64,000 nt of DNA, from positions 1 to 64,000 of the forward strand of contig NZ_JALJXP010000012.1 of NCBI RefSeq assembly GCF_024170165.1, given 5' to 3'. The DNA comes from Pseudomonas nitroreducens (GTDB taxonomy: Bacteria > Pseudomonadota > Gammaproteobacteria > Pseudomonadales > Pseudomonadaceae). The notes beneath the pieces are model-generated. The model made no database searches, was not told the DNA's origin, and saw only the letters and a list, made by a program, of their open reading frames with translations. Position numbers and translations under genes: made by a program. Within the stretch, counting starts at the first letter, position 1. The number at the start of each line of letters is the position of its first letter. Positions 24,856 to 37,326 of this stretch are shown in pieces.

Positions 24856-27800
24856 TGGACATCAGCGGCTATTTCATCCGCAACAAGGTCAGCAGCTGGA
24901 TCGTCATCCTCCTGCTGGCCCTCGGCGGCCTCTACGCGATCCTCGAGATCGGCCGCCTGGAAGATCCGGCCTTCACCGTGAAGACCGCCGTGGTCGCCAC
25001 CCGCTACGCCGGCGCCTCGCCGCAACAGGTCGAGGAGGAGGTCACCTACCCGCTGGAGAACGCCATCCAGCAGCTGGCCTACGTCGACAAGCTCACCTCG
25101 ATTTCCAGCGCCGGGCTGTCGCAGATCACCGTCAACGTGAAGCCGCAGTATCGCGCCGGCGAACTTCCGCAGATCTGGGACGAGCTGCGGCGCAAGGTCA
25201 ACGACCTCGCCCCGCATCTGCCGCCGGGCGTTGCGCCGCCGCAGGTGAACGATGATTTCGGCGACGTCTACGGCATCCTCCTGTCGCTGTCCGGCGACGG
25301 CTACAGCTACCAGGAACTGCGCGACTATGCCGACTACCTGCGCCGCGAGCTGGTGCTGGTGCCGGGGGTGAGCAAGGTGGTGGTTTCCGGGCTGCAGGCC
25401 GAGCAGGTTCAGGTGGAAGTCTCGCGGGAGAAGATGAACGCCATGGGCGTACCGCTGCAGCGCCTGGTGGACCTGCTGAACCGGCAGAACGTGGTGTCCG
25501 ACGCCGGCAGCCTGCGGGTCGGCAGCGAGAGCATCCGCCTGCACCCCACCGGCGAGTTCGCCGACGTCGGCGAGCTGGAGCGCCTGCTGGTCAGTGCACC
25601 GGGCAGCGCCCAGCTGATCCGCCTCGGCGACATCGCCATGGTGCAGCGCGGCTTCACCGACACGCCGAGTCACCTCTGGCGTGCGGACGGCAAGCCGGCG
25701 CTGGCACTGGGCATCGCCTTCGCCCCGCAGGTCAACGTGGTGAAGGTCGGCGACGCGCTGCACCAGCGTCTTGACCAGCTGGAAAGCGAACGCCCGGCGG
25801 GCATGCAACTCACCCCCTTCTATGACCAGGCCGTGGAAGTGCACGGTGCGGTCAACGGCTTCCTGCTCAGTTTCGTCACCGCGCTGGCCATCGTCGTCGG
25901 CACGCTGCTGGTGTTCATGGGCCTGCGCAGCGGGCTGGTGATCGCCGGGGTGCTGGCGCTCAACGTGCTGGGCAGCCTGCTGCTGATGTACCTGCTGGGC
26001 ATCGAGCTGCAGCGCATCAGCCTCGGCGCGCTGATCATTTCCCTGTGCATGCTGGTGGACAACGCCATCGTCGTGGTCGAGGGCGTGCTGGTCGGCCGCC
26101 TGCGCGGCCAGGGCATCGACGCCGCGATCCGCCACATCGTCCGCCTCACCGCCCTGCCGCTGCTCGGCGCCACGGTGATCGCGGTGCTTGCCTTCGCGCC
26201 CATCGGCCTGTCCTCGGACTCCACCGGCGAATACTGCCGCTCGCTGTTCGACGTGCTGCTGGTGTCGCTGCTGCTCAGCTGGATCACCGCCATGACCCTG
26301 GCGCCGCTGTTCGCCCGCTGGGCCTTCGCGAAGATGCCGGTGCAGGCGGACAGCGCCGAGCCGCACAACGGCTGGCTGTACCGTACCTACCGCGGCCTGC
26401 TGGAAGCCTGCCTGCGCCAGCGCGCGCTGACCCTGGGCGTGCTGGCGGTGGCGCTGGCTGCCTCCCTGCTGGGCTTCTCCCAGGTGCGGCAGAATTTCTT
26501 CCCGCCGGCCAACACGCCGATGTTCTTCGTCGACCTGTGGCTGCCCCAGGGCACCGCCATCGAGCACACCCGCGACTTGGCCGCCGAGATCGACCGGCAC
26601 ATCACCGCCCTGCCGGGTGTGGAGCGCACGGTGACCAGCATCGGCCAGGGTGCGCCGCGCTTCATCCTCACCTACGGCGCCGAGCGCCAGCATGCCAACT
26701 ACGCCCAGGTTCTGGTGCGCACCGAGAACCGCGCGCAGATTCCGGGGTTGATCGCCGACCTGCAGCACTACCTCGACGAGAACTACCCGCAGGTGCAGAC
26801 CGGCCTCAAGCGCCTGATGTTCGGCCCCTCCAACGGCAGCGCCATCGAAGTGCGCCTGACCGGGCCGGACCCGCAGGAACTGCGCCGCCTCGGTGCGCAG
26901 GTGGGCGACATACTCGCTGCCGACCCGGTGGCCACTGGTGTCAGCCACGACTGGCAGGCCCGCGCGCTGCTGGTCCGCCCGCAGTTCAACGAGGCCCGCG
27001 GCCGCGAGCTGGGCATCGACAAGCGCGACCTCGACAGCCTGCTGCGCATGAGCTTCAGCGGCCTGAGCGTGGGTATCTACCGCGACGGCACCCAGCAGAT
27101 GCCCATCGTTGTGCGCGAACGCGATGTGGACGCCGGGCAGATCAACGACCTGATGCTGTGGAGCCCGGTGAGCCAGCGCTACCTGCCCATCGAGCAGGTG
27201 GTCGGCGGTTTCGACAGTGTCTGGGAGGACCCGCTGATCCTGCGCGAGGACCGCAAGCGCACGTTGACGGTGATGGCCGACGTCGCCCCGCAGAGCGGTG
27301 AGACCTCCTCGCAACTGCTGGGCCGGGTCCGCCCGCAGATCGAGGCGCTGCCGCTGCCGCCGGGCTACGAACTGGCCTGGGGCGGCGACGTGGAAAGCTC
27401 CAGCGACGCCCGCAACGGTGTGCTCGGCAGCCTGCCGATGGCCTTCCTGGCGATGTTCATCATCACCGTGCTGATGTTCTCCTCGCCGCGCAAGGCGCTG
27501 CTGATCTGGCTGACCGTGCCGCTGGCGATGATCGGCGTAACGCTGGGCTTCCTGCTTACCGGCATCCCCTTCGGCTTCATGGCGCTGCTGGGGCTGCTGA
27601 GCCTGTCCGGCATGCTGGTGCGCAACGGCATCGTGCTGCTGGAGGAAGTCGACAACCTTGCCGAAAGCGGCCAGCCGCCGCGCGAGGCGCTGGTGAATGC
27701 TGCCTGTGCGCGCCTGCGGCCGATCTGCCTGACCGCGCTGACCACCATCCTCGGCCTGGCGCCGCTGCTGCTGGACGCCTTCTTCCAGAGCATGTCGGTG

Positions 27801-27908
27801 GTGATCATGTTCGGCCTGGGCTTCGCCACGCTGCTGACGCTGATCGTGCTGCCGGTGTTGTATGCCAGCGCGTATCGCCTTGGCAGCGCGGAGGTAAGCG
27901 CGCGCTGA
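24855..27908 (+). CDS. RND family efflux transporter, inner-membrane pump
   Basis: A 1017-residue AcrB-type pump starting MDISGYFIRNKVSSWIVIL. It has the twelve-helix RND layout: TM1 at about 12-30, a large periplasmic loop, the TM2-6 block with LVDNAIVVVEGV (D402, N403), a second periplasmic loop, and the final block ending near residue 1010. AcrB has two consecutive aspartates in TM4; here the second is Asn, as I recall for TriC-like and other divergent pumps. The start codon overlaps the adaptor stop (TGATG), giving tight coupling. The substrate is unknown. The following GlxA-type regulator, 84 bases on, could control it but is not proven to. Confidence 0.9.
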   Translation: MDISGYFIRNKVSSWIVILLLALGGLYAILEIGRLEDPAFTVKTAVVATRYAGASPQQVEEEVTYPLENAIQQLAYVDKLTSISSAGLSQITVNVKPQYRAGELPQIWDELRRKVNDLAPHLPPGVAPPQVNDDFGDVYGILLSLSGDGYSYQELRDYADYLRRELVLVPGVSKVVVSGLQAEQVQVEVSREKMNAMGVPLQRLVDLLNRQNVVSDAGSLRVGSESIRLHPTGEFADVGELERLLVSAPGSAQLIRLGDIAMVQRGFTDTPSHLWRADGKPALALGIAFAPQVNVVKVGDALHQRLDQLESERPAGMQLTPFYDQAVEVHGAVNGFLLSFVTALAIVVGTLLVFMGLRSGLVIAGVLALNVLGSLLLMYLLGIELQRISLGALIISLCMLVDNAIVVVEGVLVGRLRGQGIDAAIRHIVRLTALPLLGATVIAVLAFAPIGLSSDSTGEYCRSLFDVLLVSLLLSWITAMTLAPLFARWAFAKMPVQADSAEPHNGWLYRTYRGLLEACLRQRALTLGVLAVALAASLLGFSQVRQNFFPPANTPMFFVDLWLPQGTAIEHTRDLAAEIDRHITALPGVERTVTSIGQGAPRFILTYGAERQHANYAQVLVRTENRAQIPGLIADLQHYLDENYPQVQTGLKRLMFGPSNGSAIEVRLTGPDPQELRRLGAQVGDILAADPVATGVSHDWQARALLVRPQFNEARGRELGIDKRDLDSLLRMSFSGLSVGIYRDGTQQMPIVVRERDVDAGQINDLMLWSPVSQRYLPIEQVVGGFDSVWEDPLILREDRKRTLTVMADVAPQSGETSSQLLGRVRPQIEALPLPPGYELAWGGDVESSSDARNGVLGSLPMAFLAMFIITVLMFSSPRKALLIWLTVPLAMIGVTLGFLLTGIPFGFMALLGLLSLSGMLVRNGIVLLEEVDNLAESGQPPREALVNAACARLRPICLTALTTILGLAPLLLDAFFQSMSVVIMFGLGFATLLTLIVLPVLYASAYRLGSAEVSAR

Positions 27909-27992
27909 TTTGGCAAGATTCGTGGGGGGACTGACGTTGCCGCCAGCGTCGGTCACCGCCACACTCGTGGCATCCAATGAACGAGCCCTGCC

Positions 27993-28997
27993 ATGGAATC
28001 GCCGCGCCGCATCGCCTGCCTGCTCTACCCCGAGGTCATGAGCCTGGACATCACCGGGCCGCTGCAGGTATTCGCCTCCGCCAACGTCGAGCGCCAGCGC
28101 CAGGGCCTGGCGCCGCTCTACGAGTTGCTGGTGCTGGGCGAACAGGCCGGGCCGGTGGCGACTTCCGCCGGGATACGTATCTGCGCTGACCAGGCGTGGC
28201 GCAAAGTCGACCCCGCGACCCTGGACACCCTGCTGGTGCCAGGCGGCCTGGGCGTTCCCGATCAATGCCAGAACAGCGAGCTGCTGCACTGGCTCGCCGC
28301 CGCCGAGCCCCAGGTGCGCCGGCTCGGCTCGGTGTGCTCCGGCGCGCTGATCCTCGCGGCTGCCGGCGTGCTCGACGGTCGCCCGGCCACCACGCACTGG
28401 GCGGATGTCGATGAACTGTGCGCGGGCTTCCCCGAAGTCCTGGTCCAGGGCGACCGCCTGCATACCTATGATCCGCAGCGCCGCGATGGCGACGACCACG
28501 TGTTCACCTCGGCGGGCGTCACCGCCGGCATCGACCTCGCCCTGGCACTGGTCGAGGCCGACCTCGGTCGCGCGCTGGCACTGGCGGTCGCGCGGCGTCT
28601 GGTGATGTTCCTCAAGCGCCCTGGCGGGCAGGCGCAGTTCAGCCACTGGCTGACCCCGGAGCCGACACGTACGCCGCGACTGGCCGCACTGCTGGAGTGG
28701 ATACCGGCGCACCTGGGCAACGACCTGTCGCTGGAAGCCCTGGCCGAGCAGGCCTGCATGAGCCCGCGCACGCTCTCGCGGGTGTTCATCAGCGAACTGG
28801 GCATGGGCCCCGGCCGCTACGTCGAACGGGTACGCCTGGAGGCGGCGCGCGCGCTGCTGCAGGACGCCCAGGCATCGATCAGTACGGTGTCGCGCCTGTG
28901 CGGCTTCGGCCATCCGGAGAATCTACGCCGGACCTTCCACAAGCATCTGGCGATCAGCCCCCAGGAATACGCCGAACGCTTCGGCCAATTGCACTGA
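27993..28997 (+). CDS. GlxA-type transcriptional regulator (DJ-1/PfpI plus AraC HTH)
   Basis: A 334-residue regulator. Residues 5-185 are a DJ-1/PfpI amidotransferase-like sensor domain with Cys115 in SVCSGALILAAAG, the class I GATase-like nucleophile position, and TTHWAD. Residues 225-330 carry two AraC helix-turn-helices: LSLEALAEQACMSPRTLSRVF and ISTVSRLCGFGHPENLRRTF (in parts). This architecture is shared by ArgR, CdhR, GbdR and similar regulators of amine or amino-acid catabolism in Pseudomonas. No catabolic genes are adjacent; the RND pump upstream and the DUF1272 gene downstream are the candidate targets. Confidence 0.9.
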   Translation: MESPRRIACLLYPEVMSLDITGPLQVFASANVERQRQGLAPLYELLVLGEQAGPVATSAGIRICADQAWRKVDPATLDTLLVPGGLGVPDQCQNSELLHWLAAAEPQVRRLGSVCSGALILAAAGVLDGRPATTHWADVDELCAGFPEVLVQGDRLHTYDPQRRDGDDHVFTSAGVTAGIDLALALVEADLGRALALAVARRLVMFLKRPGGQAQFSHWLTPEPTRTPRLAALLEWIPAHLGNDLSLEALAEQACMSPRTLSRVFISELGMGPGRYVERVRLEAARALLQDAQASISTVSRLCGFGHPENLRRTFHKHLAISPQEYAERFGQLH

Positions 28998-29024
28998 CAA
29001 CCACCACCCTCCAAGGAGAAGGCC

Positions 29025-29267
29025 ATGCTAGAACTCCGCCCCGGCTGTGAATGCTGTGACCGCGACCTGCCCGGCGACAGCGCCGACGCGCTCATCTGCA
29101 GCTTCGAATGCACTTTCTGCCGTGATTGCGCCGAACAGGTACTGCACGGCAAGTGCCCGAACTGCGGTGGCGAGCTGGTGCCGCGCCCCCGCCGGCCGCT
29201 GGAAGAGCTCGCTGCCAATCCGGCCTCGACCCAGCGGGTGCTCAAGCCGGCAGGCTGCCAGGGATGA
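29025..29267 (+). CDS. DUF1272 zinc-ribbon-like protein
   Basis: An 80-residue protein with four CxxC-type pairs: CECC (9-12), CSFECTFC, CAEQ and CPNCGGELVPRP. This is the arrangement of the DUF1272 family and should bind one or two zinc ions. The start follows CAAGGAGAAGG, a strong ribosome-binding site, 27 bases after the GlxA-type regulator, so the two are probably cotranscribed. Function is unknown. Confidence 0.85.
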   Translation: MLELRPGCECCDRDLPGDSADALICSFECTFCRDCAEQVLHGKCPNCGGELVPRPRRPLEELAANPASTQRVLKPAGCQG

Positions 29268-29288
29268 CTCCTGTGTCGGCAAGGAGCT

Positions 29289-29325
29289 GTAGGGCGGATA
29301 ACGCTTGCGGCGTTATGCGCCCTAC
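29289..29325. repeat. Short version of the GTAGGGCG...CGCCCTAC repeat
   Basis: GTAGGGCGGATAACGC pairs with GCGTTATGCGCCCTAC around TTGCG. It is the minimal form of the elements at 157-233 and 46423-46498. Confidence 0.75.
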
Positions 29326-29352
29326 GTGACTGAAAGTCTGTGCCAGGATTTA

Positions 29353-29470
29353 CCCTCTCCCCCGCCCTCTCCCTGAAGGGAGAGGGAGCTATCCGTGCCG
29401 GCTGACGCCGTGGTTTCAGCCGGCACCGAACCAGTCCCCTCTCCCTTCAGGGAGAGGGTTAGGGAGAGGG
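29353..29470. repeat. Two CCCCTCTCCC..GGGAGAGGG hairpins
   Basis: Copies at 29353-29388 and 29436-29470 belong to the same family as the three copies at 3088-3276. They are non-coding. Confidence 0.7.
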
Positions 29471-29491
29471 CAAGCCCCCTCGCAGGATTTC

Positions 29492-29600
29492 ATGCAGGAG
29501 CGGACTCCGTCCGCGATGGGGCCGCATCACGCCGATGCCCTCTGCGTATGCATCGGGCGCCGGCCCTGCCGGCGGTTCGCGGGCAGGGCCCGCTCCTACA
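29492..29600. repeat. REP-like element of the GCAGGAGCGGACTCCGTCCGC class
   Basis: The left arm GCAGGAGCGGACTCCGTCCG and the right arm GCGGGCAGGGCCCGCTCCTAC flank about 60 bases containing GATGCC..GCATCGGGC. The right arm tail matches the repeats near 7.0 and 55.6 kb. Confidence 0.6.
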
Positions 29601-29630
29601 GGAAGCTGCAAGCAGGGAGCGGAAACGAAA

Positions 29631-29654
29631 AAGGCGACCCGAAGGTCGCCTTTT
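29631..29654 (-). terminator. Rho-independent terminator of nfuA
   Basis: AAGGCGACC (29631-29639) and GGTCGCCTT (29644-29652) pair round CGAA. A and T tracts on both sides allow termination in either direction; nfuA ends 20 bases away. Confidence 0.85.
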
Positions 29655-29673
29655 CGCTGCTTGATCGCCTGAC

Positions 29674-30258
29674 TTAGTAGTAGGCGTTCTCGCGATTGCT
29701 GTGGTCGGTGACGTCACGTACACCCTTCAGCTCCGGGATGCGTTCGATCAGGGTCTTCTCGACGCCATCCTTCAGGGTCATCTCAACCGCGCCGCAGCCC
29801 TGGCAACCACCACCGAAACGCAGCACGGCGATGTTGTCCTCGACCACGTCCACCAGGCTCACCTGGCCGCCGTGGCTGGCAAGCCCCGGGTTGATCTCGG
29901 TCTGCAGGTAGTAGTTGATGCGCTCGGTGAGCGGGCTGTCTTCGTTGACCATCGGCACCTTGGCGTTGGGCGCCTTGATGGTCAGCTGGCCACCCATGCG
30001 GTCGGTGGCGTAATCGACCACGGCGTCGTCCAGGAACGGCTCGCTGACGGCGTCGATGTAGGCGGTGAAGGCTTTCAGGCCGACCGGGGTGTCTTCCGGC
30101 TTCTGCTCGCCCGGCTTGCAGTAGGCGATGCAGGTTTCGGCGTACTGGGTGCCCGGCTGGGTGATGAAGATGCGAATGCCGATGCCGGGAGTGTCCTGCT
30201 TGGACAGCAGCTCGGCCAGGTAATCCTGTGCGGCTTCGGTGATGGTGATAGCGCTCAT
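29674..30258 (-). CDS. nfuA: Fe-S biogenesis protein NfuA
   Basis: A 194-residue protein with the two-domain NfuA layout: an N-terminal degenerate A-type carrier domain (about 1-100) and a C-terminal Nfu domain (about 108-190) with the cluster-binding pair C152/C155 in [14 protein letters not shown]. It receives a 4Fe-4S cluster and delivers it to client proteins in the cytoplasm, especially under oxidative or iron stress. The start at 30258 follows CGAGGAG. An IscR-type palindrome about 60 bases upstream suggests iron-sulfur status control. The location next to cti and metH follows P. aeruginosa. Confidence 0.95.
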   Translation of the reverse strand: MSAITITEAAQDYLAELLSKQDTPGIGIRIFITQPGTQYAETCIAYCKPGEQKPEDTPVGLKAFTAYIDAVSEPFLDDAVVDYATDRMGGQLTIKAPNAKVPMVNEDSPLTERINYYLQTEINPGLASHGGQVSLVDVVEDNIAVLRFGGGCQGCGAVEMTLKDGVEKTLIERIPELKGVRDVTDHSNRENAYY

Positions 30259-30315
30259 GGCAACTCCTCGCAAACGTGGCGCCAGTTTACGCCATTCGGG
30301 GGGCAGGTAGAAAGC

Positions 30316-30332
30316 CCTACTGTTTTAGTAGG
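30316..30332 (-). promoter_or_regulatory. Candidate IscR type I-like site upstream of nfuA
   Basis: CCTACT-GTTTT-AGTAGG is a perfect 6-bp inverted repeat with a 5-base A/T spacer. It fits the E. coli type I consensus core (YYGACTRWWWYAGTCRR) except for one symmetric change in each arm. I recall that IscR control of nfuA has been reported in P. aeruginosa. Confidence 0.5.
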
Positions 30333-30360
30333 AATAATTCGCAGCTGGGCTGGATAGCCT

Positions 30361-30445
30361 GTAGCAGGAGCGAGCTTGCTTGCGAACAGCCCCGCTGCGG
30401 GGGTTGGTTCGCGAGCAAGGACTCGGCGTCCCCCTCGCTCCTACA
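30361..30445. repeat. REP pair, variant
   Basis: A standard REP unit (GCAGGAGCGAGCTTGCTTGCG) faces the GGCGTCCCCCTCGCTCCTAC variant arm in inverted orientation. Confidence 0.75.
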
Positions 30446-30453
30446 TGTCCGGC

Positions 30454-32742
30454 TTAAAGGTTCTCGTAGCGGTTCATGTCCAGCACGCCCGCCTCCACCG
30501 GCTCGGTTTCGTGCAGGTAGGCGTCGAGGTCGTGGAAGTAGAACCAGAACTGCGGATGGCTGCGGCGGATACCCCAGCGGTCGGCGACCTTCTCGAAATC
30601 CTCCGCGCTCTTCACCTGCTCCAGCGCAGCGACGAAATCGCCCACCTCAGCGGCCTTCAGGTTGAACATGAAGTTCGGGTAGCTCGACAGCACGCCGGGG
30701 TAGATGGTCAGGGTGTCCAGCCCCGGCTGGTAGCGCAGGGATTCACCCGCGATGAAAGCAACGTTGCTGTGCGCGCGGTTGCGCAGCACGGTGTAGATTT
30801 CGCGCTGGCCGTCCGGCAGTTCAACGCGCAGCATGGTCGCTTCCGGGAACTGGTCGATCACCGGCAACCCGGCCGCAGGGCGGCTGACCAGGCGGCTGAA
30901 GGCCTGTTCGGCGTCCTGCAGCGGCGCAGCGACAGTGCTGCGGTAGCAGGCGCCGTTCTCGCACAGGTTGATCGGGTCGGGCCGCGCATTGAGCGCCACG
31001 TAGTTCTTCAGCAACTGCTTGGCGAACGCCTGCTTGGCGCCCTTCTCCGGCAGGAACAGCCCGGTCGGCGCGTCGCTGTCGTTGTTGTAGTAATCGGCCC
31101 ACATCTTCAGCTTGCCGCTGCTCTGGTACCAGTCATCGAGCAGCTTCTTGCGATCGCCGACGGGCATCAGGCGCAGGAAGTTCTGCTCGGCGCCGTTGCG
31201 GATCAGGTCGAAATACAGGCGGGTCTGCGCCTGGTGGGCGACGTTGCCGAACACGTCGAAGTTCACCACCAACCCGTAGTAGGTGCGCTCCAGCAGCGGG
31301 TAGTCGAGCCACCAGATGGTCTGTGGCACGCCACCGATCAGGCCCTTGCGCACCGAGGCGCTGTCGTACTGGCGGAAGATGCTCAGCACGGCGTTGTCGT
31401 TACCGGCCCAGATATCCGCCCAGGTCGGCGCCGGCGCATCGTCATAGACGTCCTGGCGCAGCTCTTCGTACCGGTTGCGCTTGTCGCGGTAGGAGCGCCA
31501 CTGCGACAGCATGGCGCCCATGTCGTCGATCTGCCCCGGCAGCGCCAGCAGCGGCGAGGCCTGGTGCTGGAATTTCGGGTCGGTAACGTAGAGGTCGTGG
31601 TCCGGGTCCTGGAACAGCGCCCAGAAGTTGTCGCGGATCACGTCGGTGGCGATCTGCCCGCGGCACACCGGCCCGCGGATGAAGGTGCGGACGAAGTATT
31701 CGGCGTTGTCCAGCATGAACTGGTAGCGCGCCCGCGCCGGGATCGCCTCGAAGGTCACGAAGGGGTTGGCGCGGTGCTGCAGGCCGTAGCCCGGCACCTT
31801 GTCGGTGTTCCAGGCGGTACCGTAGAACAGCTCCTGGTTGCGCTTTAGACGGGCCTCGTTGAGCGGATAGGTGATGTGCGTCTTGTGCACGATTACGCCC
31901 TGGATGGGCCACAGGCGGTAATAGAAGGTATTGCCCGGGTCATCGTTGGGGCGGCGCGTGGCGATCGGATCGATGGGCTGACCGCTGGGCGTGCGCGAAC
32001 GTACCAGCTGGAAGAAATGCCCCGGCTCGCCGTGCTCGGTGAAATACAGGTGGGCAAGGAACAGGTGCTCGTAGATCCAGCGCGACACCAGGCTCTGGCG
32101 CGCACCGGGCTGGTTGAGGAAGCTTTCCCAGCCGGCAATCTGCGCCGCCTCGCCGCTGCCCGGCTGCCAGGCCTTCTCGTCCACCGGCGCGCCCTGGGCC
32201 AGCCAGGTCTTGATGGTCGAAAGCTGCTTGTCGGTGAGGCCGGTGACGGCGAAAGGCATGCCGCTGCGCGGGTTCTTCGCCACGAAATCGTCCATGGAGT
32301 CAGGTGTCGGGCACTGGTTGGTGCGGTAGATCGACAGGTCCAGCCCGTCGGGAATCTTCGCGTTGGGCACCAGCGGGTGCTCATGGCCCAGGTCGATCAT
32401 CCGCGCCATCAGCGCCGCCTGGCTGCCGCGGCCATCGAGCACCGACCAGAAGTCCTTGCGCCGCCACTCATCGGCACCATGGGCGTCGAGGAACAGCCGG
32501 GTGGTCTCCTGCGCCTTGGTCCGCCCACCGTCGTACACCGGCAGCTTGTTCGCCCCGCGCTGCGCCCCTTCGGCAGCGGTCAGGTTGAGCTGGCACGGCG
32601 AGTCGTAGCAGGCGTGGCAGGCCACGCATTTCTCGGTGAAGATCGGCTGGATGTCCTTGGTGTAGGACAGCCCTCCCGCCTGGGCCAAAGCCGAAAACGC
32701 CAGGGACGCAATGAGCAACGTGAAGCGGGCTCGCAGGGACAT
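30454..32742 (-). CDS. cti: Fatty acid cis/trans isomerase (haem c type)
   Basis: A 762-residue periplasmic enzyme that converts cis to trans unsaturated fatty acids in membrane lipids, stiffening the membrane against solvents, heat or toxicants. The signal peptide is MSLRARFTLLIASLAFSALA. The haem c motif CVACH lies at 39-43, as in P. putida Cti. Full-length features follow, including WLDYPLLERTYYGLVVNFD and FLRLMPVGDRKKLLDDWY (in part). The length matches the family. It is divergent from metH across 171 bases. In PAO1 I recall the tse1/tsi1 pair between these genes; it is absent here. Confidence 0.95.
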   Translation of the reverse strand: MSLRARFTLLIASLAFSALAQAGGLSYTKDIQPIFTEKCVACHACYDSPCQLNLTAAEGAQRGANKLPVYDGGRTKAQETTRLFLDAHGADEWRRKDFWSVLDGRGSQAALMARMIDLGHEHPLVPNAKIPDGLDLSIYRTNQCPTPDSMDDFVAKNPRSGMPFAVTGLTDKQLSTIKTWLAQGAPVDEKAWQPGSGEAAQIAGWESFLNQPGARQSLVSRWIYEHLFLAHLYFTEHGEPGHFFQLVRSRTPSGQPIDPIATRRPNDDPGNTFYYRLWPIQGVIVHKTHITYPLNEARLKRNQELFYGTAWNTDKVPGYGLQHRANPFVTFEAIPARARYQFMLDNAEYFVRTFIRGPVCRGQIATDVIRDNFWALFQDPDHDLYVTDPKFQHQASPLLALPGQIDDMGAMLSQWRSYRDKRNRYEELRQDVYDDAPAPTWADIWAGNDNAVLSIFRQYDSASVRKGLIGGVPQTIWWLDYPLLERTYYGLVVNFDVFGNVAHQAQTRLYFDLIRNGAEQNFLRLMPVGDRKKLLDDWYQSSGKLKMWADYYNNDSDAPTGLFLPEKGAKQAFAKQLLKNYVALNARPDPINLCENGACYRSTVAAPLQDAEQAFSRLVSRPAAGLPVIDQFPEATMLRVELPDGQREIYTVLRNRAHSNVAFIAGESLRYQPGLDTLTIYPGVLSSYPNFMFNLKAAEVGDFVAALEQVKSAEDFEKVADRWGIRRSHPQFWFYFHDLDAYLHETEPVEAGVLDMNRYENL

Positions 32743-32819
32743 GAAGGACTCCGGACATCAGGATGGAGCGGATTCTAGCGGGAGTGCCGGCGCAATGCGC
32801 TCCAACCAAAGACTGAACA

Positions 32820-32832
32820 TGAGGAATCTTCA
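32820..32832 (+). promoter_or_regulatory. Possible MetR-type site upstream of metH
   Basis: TGAGGAATCTTCA resembles the MetR consensus TGAANNTNNTTCA (7 of 9 defined positions) and lies about 80 bases before the metH start. A TATCAT at 32871-32876 could be a -10. Both are weak by-eye calls. Confidence 0.3.
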
Positions 32833-32913
32833 TGTAAAACCGCGCGCGGTCAAATTTCCTGCAGCTTTGTTATCATCAGCGACCTTTCGTCACGCCTTTT
32901 TCCGAGACCTCCA

Positions 32914-36606
<3,693 letters not shown>

Positions 36607-36650
36607 TCACGACGACTGCCGGATGGCCGGCAGTGCCGTGACAATCCGGA

Positions 36651-36682
36651 ACGCGAGGCCAATCGACCGGCCTCGCGTTTTT
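36651..36682 (+). terminator. Rho-independent terminator of metH
   Basis: ACGCGAGGCC and GGCCTCGCGT form a perfect 10-bp stem with an 8-base loop followed by TTTTT. Confidence 0.92.
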
Positions 36683-36866
36683 CATTCAGGGACCTTGCTA
36701 TTTCTCGGCTCGCGGGACTCTCCGGCAGTGCGCCGCGCAAGGCTACGCTGCATTGAACCGGCAAATGGGGGATAATCCGCCAGTTAACGGATCTCGATCC
36801 CGACTGGCCCCACGAGCCATCCGCTGCCAGCCGCCTGCCCCTTTCGCTGCACAGAGAGAAAACTCC

Positions 36867-37217
36867 ATGAAATACCTCACCCCCGAACAGATGGCCAAAC
36901 CGCGCAAGCGCCGCCTGCTGAAGAAGCTGCGCCTGGCCGAGTTCCAGGAATTCGGTTTCAGCCTGGAAGTGAACTACAGCGGCGACCTGGATGACGTACT
37001 CGACCAGTGGATCGCCTTCGTCGAGTCCGAGGGCTGGGTCTTCGTCGGTGGCGCCACCGAAGATGGCGAGTTCACCGGCTACCTGTGCCTGAACGCCGTC
37101 GGCAGCCTGACCGAGGCCGACCGCGAGACCACCCGCCTGTGGCTGGAAAAGCAATCCTGGGCCAAGTCCTTCGAGCTGGGCGACCTGAGCGACTGCTGGC
37201 ACGGCCTGTTCGAATAA
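36867..37217 (+). CDS. YggL/DUF469 family protein, possible ribosome-associated
   Basis: A 116-residue protein. The start MKYLTPEQM at 36867 is preceded by CAGAGAGAAAA; an upstream in-frame ATG would add an arginine-rich non-conserved stretch. The block PRKRRLLKKLRLAEFQEFGF and the later EADRETTRLWLEKQSW resemble E. coli YggL, described as a 50S ribosome-binding protein (family knowledge). A GGCWVFVGG-type glycine strand lies in the middle. It is monocistronic between two terminators. Confidence 0.75.
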   Translation: MKYLTPEQMAKPRKRRLLKKLRLAEFQEFGFSLEVNYSGDLDDVLDQWIAFVESEGWVFVGGATEDGEFTGYLCLNAVGSLTEADRETTRLWLEKQSWAKSFELGDLSDCWHGLFE

Positions 37218-37227
37218 GCGGCACCCG

Positions 37228-37255
37228 AGGGCGGCTTTTTCTGGCCGCCCTTTCC
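37228..37255 (+). terminator. Terminator hairpin after the YggL-like gene
   Basis: AGGGCGGC (37228-37235) pairs with GCCGCCCT (37244-37251) round a T-rich loop; TTTCC follows. Confidence 0.7.
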
Positions 37256-37326
37256 GATTTTTCTCATACAAACTCGGCCACCGCAGCGGCACAGTTCGAC
37301 GAATTCAATCCTCGTCGGAAATACCC

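Noticed and set aside
24492-28913. Minus-strand open frame of about 1470 codons across the RND and GlxA genes
   Set aside because: Histidine/glutamine/arginine-rich shadow spanning several real genes; no ribosome-binding site or family signal.
32743-32913. Cobalamin or SAM riboswitch upstream of metH
   Set aside because: No B12-box-like or SAM-aptamer-like blocks in the 171-base gap.
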